Source: Flavobacterium sp. KJJ (GTDB lineage Bacteria > Bacteroidota > Bacteroidia > Flavobacteriales > Flavobacteriaceae). From it: 64,000 bases of DNA. Made by a program: the position numbers and the translations under genes. The stretch covers positions 124,001 to 188,000 of the forward strand of contig NZ_JARP01000005.1 of the NCBI RefSeq assembly GCF_000708595.2. Reading direction: 5' to 3'. Under the pieces are notes generated by a model. That model was not told where the DNA came from. It did not search any database and saw only the letters and a program-made list of their open reading frames with translations. This document shows positions 53,877 to 63,077 of this stretch, piece after piece; the stretch's first letter is position 1, and each line of letters opens with the position of its first letter.

Positions 53877-56042
53877 ATGAAAACCAAATTATTTTTTACA
53901 ATCGCCTTTTTATTTATAACAACATTTTTTTTCGCTCAAAACACTATTTCAGGAAAAGTGCTTGACGAAAAGGGTAAACCAGTTCCTGGAGCAAATATTT
54001 ATATTGATGGAACTTACGACGGAGCAACAAGTTCTGAAACAGGAGATTTTTCATTTGAAACAACTGCGACTGGAAATCAGTTTATAATAGTGAGTTTTTT
54101 ACTTTATGAAACATTCAAAAAAGAAATTGATGTTACTAATTTTAAAGATCAAACCGTTAAACTGAGAGAAAATGTAAATGCGCTTGATGCCGTTGTCATT
54201 ACTGCCGGAACATTAGAATCTGGAGACAAAGCACGTGTTTCAGTTTTAAAACCATTAGATATTGTAACAACAGCTGGTTCTGCAGGAAATATTATTGCCG
54301 CATTGCAGACTTTACCGGGAACTCAAACTGTTGGAGAAGATGGGCGTTTGTTTGTTCGTGGAGGAGAAGCCAGCGAAACGCAAACTTTTGTTGACGGACT
54401 TCGCGTTGCACAGCCTTACGGAGCGACAACTAATAATTTGCCAACCCGAAGCAGATTTTCACCTTTCTTATTTAGCGGCATTGCCTTTTCTACTGGAGGA
54501 TATTCAGCAGAATATGGCGAAGCTTTATCTAGTGTTTTGTTGTTGAATACGCAAGATGAGCCAGATCAAAATAAAACAGATATTGCCTTAATGACGGTTG
54601 GTTTAGGAGTTGGAAATACTCAAAAATGGGAAAAAAGCTCTTTCAGTATTAATACGAATTATATTAATCTTGCCCCTTATCAGGCAGTTATTCCACAAAA
54701 TGTAGATTGGAATAATCCTTATCAATCTTTAGGTGGTGAAGCGGTTTACCGTTATCATTTTGAAAGAGGAATTTTTAAATTGTACGCGGCATTTGATTCT
54801 GAGAAATTTGATTTAAATCAAAAAAATATAAATTTTGCTGATCCGGTAAGAACGGACTTAAACAATAATAACTTTTATTTGAATGCCTCTTACAAAGGAG
54901 ATTTTGGAACTGGATGGCAGCTAACATCAGGAATAAGTTATGGTTACAGCAAAAACAAAATCACATACGATATAAACGATGTTGACAGCAATGAAAATGC
55001 TGCACAGTTAAAATTGAAGTTGAGAAAAAGCTTCTCAAACCATTTTAAATTATCTTTTGGAGGGGACTATTTCATTACCAAATTCAATGAAAATTTTGAT
55101 GATAATGCCTCAATTCAAGTTTCAAATGGCTACAACTCTAATATTGCTGCATTCTATACAGAAGGAGATATTTTATTTTCGAAAAATCTAGCGTTAAAAG
55201 TAGGTTTGCGACTTTCTAATAATAGTTTGTTAGATGAAACTAATATTGCGCCAAGAGCTTCAATTGCTTACAAAGTTTCAAAAAGCAGTCAATTTTCATT
55301 TGCTTATGGAGATTTTACACAAACGCCTGTTGTTGATTATATTAAATATTCAAAATACCATCAATTTGAAAGCGAAAAAGCACAGCATTATATTTTAAAC
55401 TATCAATTTTCAAAACCAGGACAAACTTTTAGAGCCGAAGCTTATTACAAAGATTACAGCAATTTAGTGCAGTATAACACAAAAGATATTGGGTATAACT
55501 CGGTTTTCAATAATAACGGTTCGGGATATGCAAAAGGTTTAGATTTATTTTGGAGAGACAGCAATTTGTATAAAAACTTAGAATATTGGATTTCATATTC
55601 TTATATCGATTCTGAAAGACAATACAAGAATTTTCCAAACATGGCAACACCAAGTTTTATTGCCAATCACAGTTTGTCAATTGTAACTAAATATTTCATC
55701 ACAGATTGGAAATCGCAAATTGGCTTCACGAACAGTTACAGTTCAGGCCGTCCATACAATGATCCGAACCAGACACAATTCATGAACGGAAAAACAAAAT
55801 CGTACAACAGTTTGAGTTTTAACTGGGCATATTTACTCACAACACAAAAAATCTTGTATTTCTCAGTTTCAAATGTATTAGGAAGCCAAAACGTTTTTGG
55901 ATATGATTACGCAAAATTACCAGATCCAAACGGAGTTTATCAAAGACAAGCCGTGACCCCAACAGCAGACCGATTCTTCTTCGTAGGTTTCTTCTGGACG
56001 ATCAGCAAGAATAAGAATGATAATCAGTTGAAAAATCTTTAA
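53877..56042 (+). CDS. TonB-dependent receptor with carboxypeptidase-like N-terminal domain
   Basis: 721 residues. A signal peptide (ends TFFFAQ, about residue 20) is followed by a carboxypeptidase-regulatory-like sandwich (22-105), a plug (about 115-230, with LQTLPGTQTVGEDGRLFVRGG and GGYSAEYGEALSSVLLL) and a barrel ending in KNDNQL. It has neither a SusD partner nor the SusC linker, so it is of the general receptor type, perhaps for a metal complex or small ligand. The next genes are a small secreted protein and a two-component system. Confidence 0.92.
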   Translation: MKTKLFFTIAFLFITTFFFAQNTISGKVLDEKGKPVPGANIYIDGTYDGATSSETGDFSFETTATGNQFIIVSFLLYETFKKEIDVTNFKDQTVKLRENVNALDAVVITAGTLESGDKARVSVLKPLDIVTTAGSAGNIIAALQTLPGTQTVGEDGRLFVRGGEASETQTFVDGLRVAQPYGATTNNLPTRSRFSPFLFSGIAFSTGGYSAEYGEALSSVLLLNTQDEPDQNKTDIALMTVGLGVGNTQKWEKSSFSINTNYINLAPYQAVIPQNVDWNNPYQSLGGEAVYRYHFERGIFKLYAAFDSEKFDLNQKNINFADPVRTDLNNNNFYLNASYKGDFGTGWQLTSGISYGYSKNKITYDINDVDSNENAAQLKLKLRKSFSNHFKLSFGGDYFITKFNENFDDNASIQVSNGYNSNIAAFYTEGDILFSKNLALKVGLRLSNNSLLDETNIAPRASIAYKVSKSSQFSFAYGDFTQTPVVDYIKYSKYHQFESEKAQHYILNYQFSKPGQTFRAEAYYKDYSNLVQYNTKDIGYNSVFNNNGSGYAKGLDLFWRDSNLYKNLEYWISYSYIDSERQYKNFPNMATPSFIANHSLSIVTKYFITDWKSQIGFTNSYSSGRPYNDPNQTQFMNGKTKSYNSLSFNWAYLLTTQKILYFSVSNVLGSQNVFGYDYAKLPDPNGVYQRQAVTPTADRFFFVGFFWTISKNKNDNQLKNL

Positions 56043-56391
56043 AAAAGGTGCAAAGGTTCAGAGTGGCAAAGGGTCAAAGGTTTTCTGTAGGGGTGCACTG
56101 AATTGCATCTTCTAGAAAGTTCTAAGATTTTATGTTTTAATAAAGAAAATCAAAAATTAATATTACAAAAAACCTTTGCCTCTTTGCCACTGTGAATCTT
56201 TGAACCTCAGAAAAAACAATTCAGTAACCAAATTCGACAACTCAGTATCATTTAATTTTAAAACAGTAAAATCCAACATACTTTTGAAGTATAATTAGAA
56301 ATAACAATAACAATAACAATAACAAAGAGTTTTAATCATCAAAAAAAAACTTAGAATCTTAAAACCTTAATAACTTAAAAAACAAGAAATC
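56043..56391. repeat. 349-base gap with octamer inverted repeat, a hexanucleotide tract and an octamer run
   Basis: CAAAGNNN-type units at 56047-56084 are inverted relative to 56168-56210 (about 40-base arms, several mismatches). AATAAC is repeated four times at 56300-56323. CTTA-type octamers run at 56350-56381 (CTTAGAAT, CTTAAAAC, CTTAATAA, CTTAAAAA) just ahead of the next start codon. No gene is visible. Confidence 0.85.
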
Positions 56392-57015
56392 ATGACCAAA
56401 ATTATTACAGTAATCACGTTATTTATCTGCAGTTTATTATCTGCACAAACACAATTTGAACAAGGAATGGGAAAAGCTTTTGGGCTTTGGAAAGAAGGAA
56501 AAAATGCTGAAGCATCTGCAATGTTCGAAAGAATTGCAGCGGCAGAAAAAACAAGTTATTTGCCAAATTATTATGTAGCTTTAATTAATACGACATCTGC
56601 GTTTAGTGAAAAAGATAAAACAAAAATCGATTTATTGCTGACAAAAGCACAAGACGCATTGGATATCGAATTTATAAAGGACCAAAACAATGCTGAACTT
56701 TATGCTATTCAAGCCTTAATTTACACAGCTTGGGTGGTAGCTGATCCAATGACAAACGGAATGAAATATTCGGCTAAAGTGATGGAAGCTTACGCAAAAG
56801 GAAAAGCAATAGATCCAAATAATCCAAGAATCGTTTTTGGCGAAGCTGATTATCAGATTGGAGGAGCAAAATGGTCAGGTGTTGACACAAAACCATTATG
56901 TGTACAAGTTGATAAAGCTGTTGAACTTTTTGCTACTTTTAAACCGGCAACACCTTTTTCTCCAAAATGGGGATTAGACAGAGCCTTGGAAACTCAAAAA
57001 AATTGTAAAAATTAA
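56392..57015 (+). CDS. small secreted TPR-like protein of unknown function
   Basis: 207 residues. A signal peptide (ends LLSAQ, about residue 19) precedes helical pairs such as FEQGMGKAFGLWKEGKNAEASAMFERIAAAEK and AELYAIQALIYTAWVVADPM, which look like irregular TPR units. It should be periplasmic or outer-membrane associated. It lies between the TonB-dependent receptor (349-base gap) and the LytS-type kinase gene (20-base gap) and is probably part of the kinase operon. Confidence 0.75.
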   Translation: MTKIITVITLFICSLLSAQTQFEQGMGKAFGLWKEGKNAEASAMFERIAAAEKTSYLPNYYVALINTTSAFSEKDKTKIDLLLTKAQDALDIEFIKDQNNAELYAIQALIYTAWVVADPMTNGMKYSAKVMEAYAKGKAIDPNNPRIVFGEADYQIGGAKWSGVDTKPLCVQVDKAVELFATFKPATPFSPKWGLDRALETQKNCKN

Positions 57016-57035
57016 TTAATAAGTATATCAATAGT

Positions 57036-58394
57036 ATGAAGGATCATAGAACATCTTATAGAAATTTAAAAAGCGGAACAATTGTTTCATTAAAGATTTC
57101 TATGGTCTTTACAGTAATATTTATAACTTTTTTGGGAGAAGATTTAAATGTTCGAAACGTTCTTATTACTTTCTTTATAAGTTGTCTTTATTCTTTCGGA
57201 TTAGGTTTTGGTAATGGTTTTTTAAACCTTCTTTTAGATCGAAAATGGGATTGGCTTGAGCAGACAAACCTCAGGGTATATTACGGAATTCTGGTAACTA
57301 TTTTGTACACAGTTCCGGTAGTTTTAGGAATAAACTACTATATTTTTATGGTTCTGCAAGACATGACTTTAAAGGAGTTTTTTGGAGAAAGAATGCTTTG
57401 GGTACATCTTTTTTATATTATTCTCTCATTAGGAGTTTCGATTTTTATGCAAGCCAGAAGTTTCATGATTAAATGGAAACAGGCATCAAAATTTGAAATA
57501 ACACAGCAAAAGATTATCGCAGGAACAGCGAGTGCAAAATTCGAAAGTTTAAAAAATCAGATCGATCCGCATTTTCTTTTTAACAGCTTAAATGTTTTAA
57601 GTTCTCTAATCGAAGAAAATCCAGATAATGCGCAGCGATTTACAACTTCTTTATCTAAAATTTATCGTTACGTTTTAGAGCAAAAAGACAAAGAATTGGT
57701 TTCTGTTGAAGATGAATTGTCATTTGCAAAAACTTATATGAATTTGCTGAAAATGCGATTTGAAAACAGTTTGTTTTACGAATTGCCTACAGCAGATATA
57801 AATCCAGACGCAAAAGTAGTTCCGTTGTCATTACAGCTTTTGCTCGAAAACACAGTAAAGCATAATGTGGTAAGCGAGCAGAAACCATTGCATATTCGGA
57901 TTTTTATTGATGGAGATTATTTAGCAATTCAAAACGATTTTCAAAAGAAAGAAGTATTGCAGGACAGGCAAGGAGTTGGCCTTCAAAATATCATAAACCG
58001 ATACGGAATTATAACCAACAGGAAGGTGATAATCGAACAAAACGAAGAAAATTTTACGGTTAAGATTCCGATTTTAACAAAACAAATTACAGTTATGGAA
58101 ACAAATGCAGATTACAGCGATGAGAATAAAGCCTATTTCAGAGCTAAAAAAAGAGTAGAAGAACTAAAAGGATTTTACGGAAATGTAATTTCATATTGTT
58201 GTGTGATTCCGTTTCTAATTTTTATAAATTTGAGATATTCTCCTGGATTTCAATGGTTTTGGTTTTCAGCTTTAGGATGGGGATTTGGAGTAGTAATGCA
58301 TGCTTTTAAAGTTTTTGGTTACAGCTCAGATTGGGAAGAACGAAAAATCAGAGAGATTCTCGAAAAAGAAAATAACAAGCAAACTTGGAAATAA
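57036..58394 (+). CDS. LytS-type histidine kinase with C-terminal 2TM domain
   Basis: 452 residues. Four membrane helices lie in the first 140 residues, followed by the His_kinase core with the phosphoacceptor in NQIDPHFLFNSLNVLSSLI, the N box LLLENTVKHN and the G box GVGLQNIINRY. From about residue 360 a 2TM domain (RAKKRVEELKGFYGNVISYC, FWFSALGWGFGVVMHAFKVFG, WEERKIREILEKE) is attached. It should phosphorylate the LytTR regulator encoded five genes later. The four next proteins repeat the C-terminal 2TM domain, so the fusion links the kinase to the array. Confidence 0.92.
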   Translation: MKDHRTSYRNLKSGTIVSLKISMVFTVIFITFLGEDLNVRNVLITFFISCLYSFGLGFGNGFLNLLLDRKWDWLEQTNLRVYYGILVTILYTVPVVLGINYYIFMVLQDMTLKEFFGERMLWVHLFYIILSLGVSIFMQARSFMIKWKQASKFEITQQKIIAGTASAKFESLKNQIDPHFLFNSLNVLSSLIEENPDNAQRFTTSLSKIYRYVLEQKDKELVSVEDELSFAKTYMNLLKMRFENSLFYELPTADINPDAKVVPLSLQLLLENTVKHNVVSEQKPLHIRIFIDGDYLAIQNDFQKKEVLQDRQGVGLQNIINRYGIITNRKVIIEQNEENFTVKIPILTKQITVMETNADYSDENKAYFRAKKRVEELKGFYGNVISYCCVIPFLIFINLRYSPGFQWFWFSALGWGFGVVMHAFKVFGYSSDWEERKIREILEKENNKQTWK

Positions 58395-58396
58395 TC

Positions 58397-58699
58397 ATGG
58401 AACCCGATTATACTGAAAGAGAACGTTATTATCAGGCCCAGAAAAGAGTAAAAGAAATTAAGGGATTTTATGAACATTTAATGGTTTTTATTCTTGTAAG
58501 TATTATTCTAATTGGCATAAATCTTATCACTTCGCCAGAATATTTTTGGTTTGTTTGGTGCTTGCTGGGTTGGGGAATTGGGGTGGTTTTTCACGGATTG
58601 AAAGCTTTTAGAATTTCACCATCTTTTAGCAAAGAATGGGAAGAACGTAAAATCAGAGAGATTATAGAAAAAGAAAAGAATAAGAAAACTTGGAAATAA
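58397..58699 (+). CDS. 2TM-domain protein, array member 1
   Basis: 100 residues from the ATG at 58397, two bases after the kinase stop; a TTG 12 bases earlier is less likely. It has the pattern RERYYQAQKRVKEIKGFYEHLMVF, two hydrophobic helices and WGIGVVFHGLKAF with a terminal KEWEERKIREIIEKEKNKKTWK-type tail. The last 20 residues are nearly the same as those of the kinase. Cytosolic ends with two membrane passes are expected. Function unknown. Confidence 0.87.
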   Translation: MEPDYTERERYYQAQKRVKEIKGFYEHLMVFILVSIILIGINLITSPEYFWFVWCLLGWGIGVVFHGLKAFRISPSFSKEWEERKIREIIEKEKNKKTWK

Positions 58700-58701
58700 T
58701 C

Positions 58702-59031
58702 ATGGAAACAAATTGTAATAATGATCGAGAAAAATTTGAGTTTCAAGAGATTTTTAGCAAAAAGATGTTTAAGCTTAAATCCTTTTATGTACATGCATTT
58801 ATTTACATCATAGGATTACTAATTTATGTACTGAAAGACTATTACGGAGTTCCGTTTAATTTTTTTCCAATACGATATATAAATTCTGTAGTAATGGTAA
58901 TTTGGACAAGTGTATTTTTAGTGTCCGCAATTGATTTATTTGCTTCTTATAAAATCTTCGACGAAGAATGGGAAGAACGAAAAATGAAAAGTCTTTTAAA
59001 TAAAAAAACAAAAACACAAAAATGGGAGTAA
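58702..59031 (+). CDS. 2TM-domain protein, array member 2 (divergent)
   Basis: 109 residues from the ATG at 58702. The family pattern is kept (KMFKLKSFYVHAFIYIIGLLIYVL, EEWEERKMKSLLNKK), but the middle WxFGVxFHGLK motif is replaced by VVMVIWTSVFLVSAIDLF and the N-terminus lacks the YY-x-A-KK-V start, so it is the most diverged of the array. It starts two bases after the previous stop. Confidence 0.82.
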   Translation: METNCNNDREKFEFQEIFSKKMFKLKSFYVHAFIYIIGLLIYVLKDYYGVPFNFFPIRYINSVVMVIWTSVFLVSAIDLFASYKIFDEEWEERKMKSLLNKKTKTQKWE

Positions 59032-59033
59032 TA

Positions 59034-59339
59034 ATGGAAATAAATTATAACGAAGAAGATAGATATTACTTGGCAAAAAAGAAAGTCGAGAATATAAAAG
59101 GATTTTACGGAAATTTAACATCATTTATTTGCGTAAATATCCTATTGATTTTTATCAATTTATACACAACACCTAATCATTTATGGTTTTATTGGCCATT
59201 AATGTGGTGGGGAGTAGGAGTAGTTTTTCACGGATTGAAGGTTTTTGAAATATTTCCGGTTCTTGGAAAAGGCTGGGAGGAAAGAAAAATCAAAGAGCTG
59301 ATGGAGAAAGAAGAAGAGAAAAAAAACAAATGGCAATAA
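59034..59339 (+). CDS. 2TM-domain protein, array member 3
   Basis: 101 residues from the ATG at 59034. EDRYYLAKKKVENIKGFYGNLTSFICVN, FYWPLMWWGVGVVFHGLKVF and WEERKIKELMEKEEEKKNK fit the 2TM domain closely. Same operon arrangement as its neighbours, starting two bases after the previous stop. Confidence 0.87.
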   Translation: MEINYNEEDRYYLAKKKVENIKGFYGNLTSFICVNILLIFINLYTTPNHLWFYWPLMWWGVGVVFHGLKVFEIFPVLGKGWEERKIKELMEKEEEKKNKWQ

Positions 59340-59354
59340 TTTAAATCATAAAAA

Positions 59355-59723
59355 ATGGGACGTTATAGAAGACGCATGTACGAAGAGTACGGACAAGAAT
59401 TTACCAACGACGAAAGCTTTAATATAGCTTACAGAAAAGTAAAAAAAATAAAAGGTTTTTACTCGCATTTAAAAGTATATATTATCGTTAATTTGATCAT
59501 TATTGTGTCAAATTTAAGCAGAGATTTTTCTGTGATAAAATTTAATGATAATGGATTATTTGATTGGAACACCTATTCTACTGCTTTTTATTGGGGGATT
59601 GCATTGCTTATTCATGCTTTTTCAGTGTTTGGACCTGATATCTTTTTTAATAGAGATTGGGAGCAAAAGAAAATTCAGGAATACATGAACAAACAGTCAT
59701 CAAATAACAATAAATGGGAGTAA
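59355..59723 (+). CDS. 2TM-domain protein, array member 4
   Basis: 122 residues with an added N-terminal segment (MGRYRRRMYEEYGQEF) before the domain (FNIAYRKVKKIKGFYSHLKVYIIVNLIIIV, FYWGIALLIHAFSVFG, WEQKKIQEYMNKQ). It is the last 2TM gene before the LytTR regulator, which begins 36 bases after its stop. Confidence 0.86.
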   Translation: MGRYRRRMYEEYGQEFTNDESFNIAYRKVKKIKGFYSHLKVYIIVNLIIIVSNLSRDFSVIKFNDNGLFDWNTYSTAFYWGIALLIHAFSVFGPDIFFNRDWEQKKIQEYMNKQSSNNNKWE

Positions 59724-59759
59724 TTTTAAATTAAATTTTTAAATTTTTCAGCCAAATCA

Positions 59760-60527
59760 ATGACCACATTAATTATAGAAGACGAAAAACCGGCAGCAAG
59801 ATTATTACAGCGAAAGCTCGAGAAGTTAGATATTGCCGTAGAAACCATGCTGCATTCTGTAGAAGAATCTGTAGAATGGTTTACCAACAACCAACATCCA
59901 GATTTGATTTTTTTAGATATTCAGCTGTCTGACGGTTTGTCGTTTGAAATTTTTGAAAAAATAGATATTAAAAGCGCAATCATTTTTACAACTGCATATG
60001 ATGAATATGCGTTAAAAGCTTTTAAATTGAATAGTATAGATTATCTCCTAAAACCAATTGACGAAGATGATTTAGAAATTGCTGTCGCTAAATTCAAAAC
60101 ACGTTTGCCAAAAGCAGAATCAGAAACGCAAAACCTGCAGCTTGATTTTGAACAGATACGCAGAATGTTGTCTAATCCTTTTGAGAAGAATTACAAAAAG
60201 CGATTCACGGTTAAAATCGGGCAGCATTTAAAAGTAATTACTACTGACGAAATCGAATGTTTTTTTAGTGAAAACAAAGGAACGTATATTCATACTTTCG
60301 ATAATCGAAATTACTTGATCGATTCGACTTTGGAGATTTTAGAGCAAGAATTAGATATGAAAAATTTCTTTCGCGTAAGCAGAAAATTTATTGTACCGCT
60401 TCCGGCCATAAAAGAAATTCAGGTATACACCAATTCTCGCCTTAAAGTAATTTTACCTACTTATAAAGAAGATGAGGTAATTGTAAGCCGCGAAAAAGTA
60501 CAGGATTTTAAGAGTTGGCTGGGCTAG
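59760..60527 (+). CDS. LytTR-family response regulator
   Basis: 255 residues. The receiver domain (1-125) has the acidic pair in IEDEKPAARLL, phosphoacceptor Asp56 in LIFLDIQLSDGLSFEIF and Lys in YLLKPIDEDDLE. The LytTR DNA-binding domain covers about 145-255 (RFTVKIGQHLKVITTDEIECFFSENKGTYIH, FRVSRKFIVPLPAIKEI). It is the partner of the LytS-type kinase that opens this operon. Its last 20 bases overlap the 3' end of the convergent heme A synthase gene. Confidence 0.94.
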   Translation: MTTLIIEDEKPAARLLQRKLEKLDIAVETMLHSVEESVEWFTNNQHPDLIFLDIQLSDGLSFEIFEKIDIKSAIIFTTAYDEYALKAFKLNSIDYLLKPIDEDDLEIAVAKFKTRLPKAESETQNLQLDFEQIRRMLSNPFEKNYKKRFTVKIGQHLKVITTDEIECFFSENKGTYIHTFDNRNYLIDSTLEILEQELDMKNFFRVSRKFIVPLPAIKEIQVYTNSRLKVILPTYKEDEVIVSREKVQDFKSWLG

Positions 60528-61533
60528 TTTTTCTAGCCTCCAAAATCATATAAAACTGAATTCCGAATAGGATTGAAGCCAAAACTAAATGTATAGCCTG
60601 ACTTCCTATTGGAAAATCAAAATAAGCCATCGCTATTCCGGTTGCAATTTCAATCGCGATTATAGAGAGTACCCATTTTTGTTTAGAGAAACCCAAGCCT
60701 AATTTTGTATTTCTTACATACAAATACAAATTCACAAATAAGATTAAGATGGAGAAAGAGCGATGAACATAAAATGTAATAGAAGGGTTTTGCAGCCAAA
60801 GTATGCTTGCTGTTAATCCATTTTTTACTTGCTCATCTACAAACTGACGCACTTGCGTTCCTATTGCTACTTGAATTAACGTTAATATCAAGGCAAATAA
60901 AAGTACATTTCTGAAGTTAGAATTATATTTTACCACAGCTAATTTTGGTCGAGCCAATTGAATGATATACAGAATTACTGCAACAATTACCAAAGCCATA
61001 ACCATGTGAACCGTTATTTTAATTGGATTTAACACAGAATAAACCACTTTTGCTCCTAGCCAAGCCTGAAATCCCATCATAAAAACAACCAGCCAAGACA
61101 GTAAGGTAATTTTTTTGTTTTGTTTCCAAAATCTAAAGGAAGCAACTGCCATAAAAAAGCACGCTATTCCGGCTAAGGCTCCAAACAATCTGTTGATGTA
61201 TTCAATCCAAGTATGAATCGGATTAAAAAGTGCGTAGTCGTGTTTGGTATATTTTTCCCAGTGTGAAGCGTCAAAAGCAGTTTGTGTTGTAAAATTATCT
61301 TTTGCAACTAATAAAGTTTCATCTTTAATAATTACCTGACCTTTTTCAAAAGCGCGATTTGGCGTCCAGGTTAATTCTTGTAAATCAGTTGGCGGAATAT
61401 AATAGCCAAAACATTTTGGCCAATCCGGACAACCCATTCCAGAGCCGGTCATACGGACTAACGCTCCGGCAACAATTACTAAATAAACTAAAACCAATGC
61501 TGTTTTTGCGATTGTAGGGAAGTGCTTTTTCAT
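60508..61533 (-). CDS. heme A synthase (COX15/CtaA family)
   Basis: 341 residues from the ATG at 61533; a longer reading would translate an octamer repeat into a leader foreign to the family. Eight hydrophobic segments, the entry motif GALVRMTGSGMGCPDWPKCFGYYIPPTDLQELTW, histidines in FNPIHTWIEYINRLFGALAG, ITVHMVMALV and YVHRSFSIL, and SQAIHLVLASILFGIQFYM form the two heme sites. It oxidises heme O to heme A for the terminal oxidase. It lies about 110 bases downstream of cca. Confidence 0.93.
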   Translation of the reverse strand: MKKHFPTIAKTALVLVYLVIVAGALVRMTGSGMGCPDWPKCFGYYIPPTDLQELTWTPNRAFEKGQVIIKDETLLVAKDNFTTQTAFDASHWEKYTKHDYALFNPIHTWIEYINRLFGALAGIACFFMAVASFRFWKQNKKITLLSWLVVFMMGFQAWLGAKVVYSVLNPIKITVHMVMALVIVAVILYIIQLARPKLAVVKYNSNFRNVLLFALILTLIQVAIGTQVRQFVDEQVKNGLTASILWLQNPSITFYVHRSFSILILFVNLYLYVRNTKLGLGFSKQKWVLSIIAIEIATGIAMAYFDFPIGSQAIHLVLASILFGIQFYMILEARKTSPANS

Positions 61534-61548
61534 TCTTTTTTTTAGTTG

Positions 61549-61580
61549 CAAAGTTTCAAAGTTGCAGAGGTTCAGAGTTT
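61549..61580 (+). repeat. CAAAG octamer run between cca and the heme A synthase gene
   Basis: Four units with exact 8-base spacing: CAAAGTTT, CAAAGTTG, CAGAGGTT and CAGAGTTT. It lies 15 bases upstream of the heme A synthase ATG. No clear inverted partner is visible nearby. Confidence 0.82.
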
Positions 61581-61643
61581 TGAACTTGATTTGAAACATT
61601 AATATTTTAATAATAAAAAAATCTTTGCTGTTTTATGAGTTTA

Positions 61644-63077
61644 TTACTTTGAAACTTTTTTTAAACCTAATTTTTCTGCTCTTTTTAGAATAAAATCGTA
61701 AGCCGCTTGATATTCGTTAGGAATATCGCCTTCTAAAATAGCTTCTTTTACCGCTTCTTTTAAAACTCCAATCTCTCGCGAAGGTTTTAAATCAAACATT
61801 TCCATAATTTCTTCTCCAGATATTGGCGGTTGAAAATTACGAACATGATCTCTTTCTTCAACTTCAACAATTTTCTTGCGAACGATTTCAAAGTTTTTAT
61901 GGTATTTTTTAAATTTTGATGGATTTTTGGTCGTAATATCAGCTTCGCACAACGTCATTAAATCTTCTACATCTTCACCAGCATCAAAAACCAAACGGCG
62001 AACCGCGCTGTCTGTTACGATATCTTGTGCCAAAACAATTGGGCGTGAACTCATAATTACCATCTTTTGCACAAATTTCATTTTGTGATTCAACGGCATA
62101 TGCAGACGCTCGAATATTTTTTTAGCCATTTTACCGCCTAAAAATTCATGTCCGTGAAAAGTCCAGCCTTGTTTTTTGTTGAAACGTTTTGTTGGTGCTT
62201 TCCCAATATCGTGCAATAAAGCAGACCATCGCAGCCAAACATCATCTGTATTTGGACAAATATTATCGACAACTTCTAAAGTGTGATAAAAGTTATTTTT
62301 ATGGGTATGGCCTTCAATTTCTTCAACCTGATTTAAGGCAGTTAATTCAGGAAGAATAATATCTAAAAGTCCAGTTTGATATAAAAGCAAAAATCCGATA
62401 GAGGGTTTAGCTGTCGAAAGAATTTTATTTAATTCATCGACAATACGCTCTCCAGAAATAATTTTGATTCTCTCCGCGTTCTTAGTAATCGCATCAAGGG
62501 ATTTTTTTTCGATTTCAAAACCCAATTGATTAGCAAAACGAATTGCACGAAGCATTCGCAATGGATCATCAGAATAAGTAATATCCGGATCCAAAGGCGT
62601 TTTTATTGTTTTATTTTCTAAATCTGTCAACCCATTAAAAGGATCAGAAAGATCTCCAAAAGTTTTTTCATTTAATGATAAAGCCAATGCATTAATGGTA
62701 AAATCACGACGATTTTGGTCATCTTCTAAAGTTCCGTTCTCCACAACTGGATTTCGGCTGTCAAAATGATACGATTCTTTTCGAGCTCCAACAAATTCAA
62801 TATCAGTATCTTCAAAGCGCAGCATTGCTGTTCCGTACGTTTTAAAAACCTGTACTTTTGGCTTTTTTGGAAGTAATTCTGATACTTTAAGTGCTAATTC
62901 AATTCCGCTTCCAACTGCAACAACATCAATGTCTTTTTTAGAACCTCGATTTAAAAGCAAATCACGAACAAATCCGCCAATAACGTAACTGTCAACGTTT
63001 AGTTCTTGAGATGCTTTCGAAATTACTCCGAAGATTTTATGTTGTAAAGCTGTTTTGTAGTTTGTTTGTATAGCCAC
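61644..63077 (-). CDS. cca: CCA-adding tRNA nucleotidyltransferase with HD domain
   Basis: 477 residues. The nucleotidyltransferase head has [26 protein letters not shown] (GG then DxD), [11 protein letters not shown] and [18 protein letters not shown]. An HD domain follows from about residue 260 ([27 protein letters not shown]). None of the three tRNA genes in this window encodes CCA, so this enzyme is needed to mature them. A TAAATTTG -7 element lies at 63139 down to 63132. Confidence 0.95.
   Translation of the reverse strand: MAIQTNYKTALQHKIFGVISKASQELNVDSYVIGGFVRDLLLNRGSKKDIDVVAVGSGIELALKVSELLPKKPKVQVFKTYGTAMLRFEDTDIEFVGARKESYHFDSRNPVVENGTLEDDQNRRDFTINALALSLNEKTFGDLSDPFNGLTDLENKTIKTPLDPDITYSDDPLRMLRAIRFANQLGFEIEKKSLDAITKNAERIKIISGERIVDELNKILSTAKPSIGFLLLYQTGLLDIILPELTALNQVEEIEGHTHKNNFYHTLEVVDNICPNTDDVWLRWSALLHDIGKAPTKRFNKKQGWTFHGHEFLGGKMAKKIFERLHMPLNHKMKFVQKMVIMSSRPIVLAQDIVTDSAVRRLVFDAGEDVEDLMTLCEADITTKNPSKFKKYHKNFEIVRKKIVEVEERDHVRNFQPPISGEEIMEMFDLKPSREIGVLKEAVKEAILEGDIPNEYQAAYDFILKRAEKLGLKKVSK

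Noticed and set aside
38397..56381. Octamer arrays as CRISPR arrays
   Set aside because: The units are only 8 bases long with 3 variable bases, there are no spacers of 25-40 bases, and no cas genes are present.
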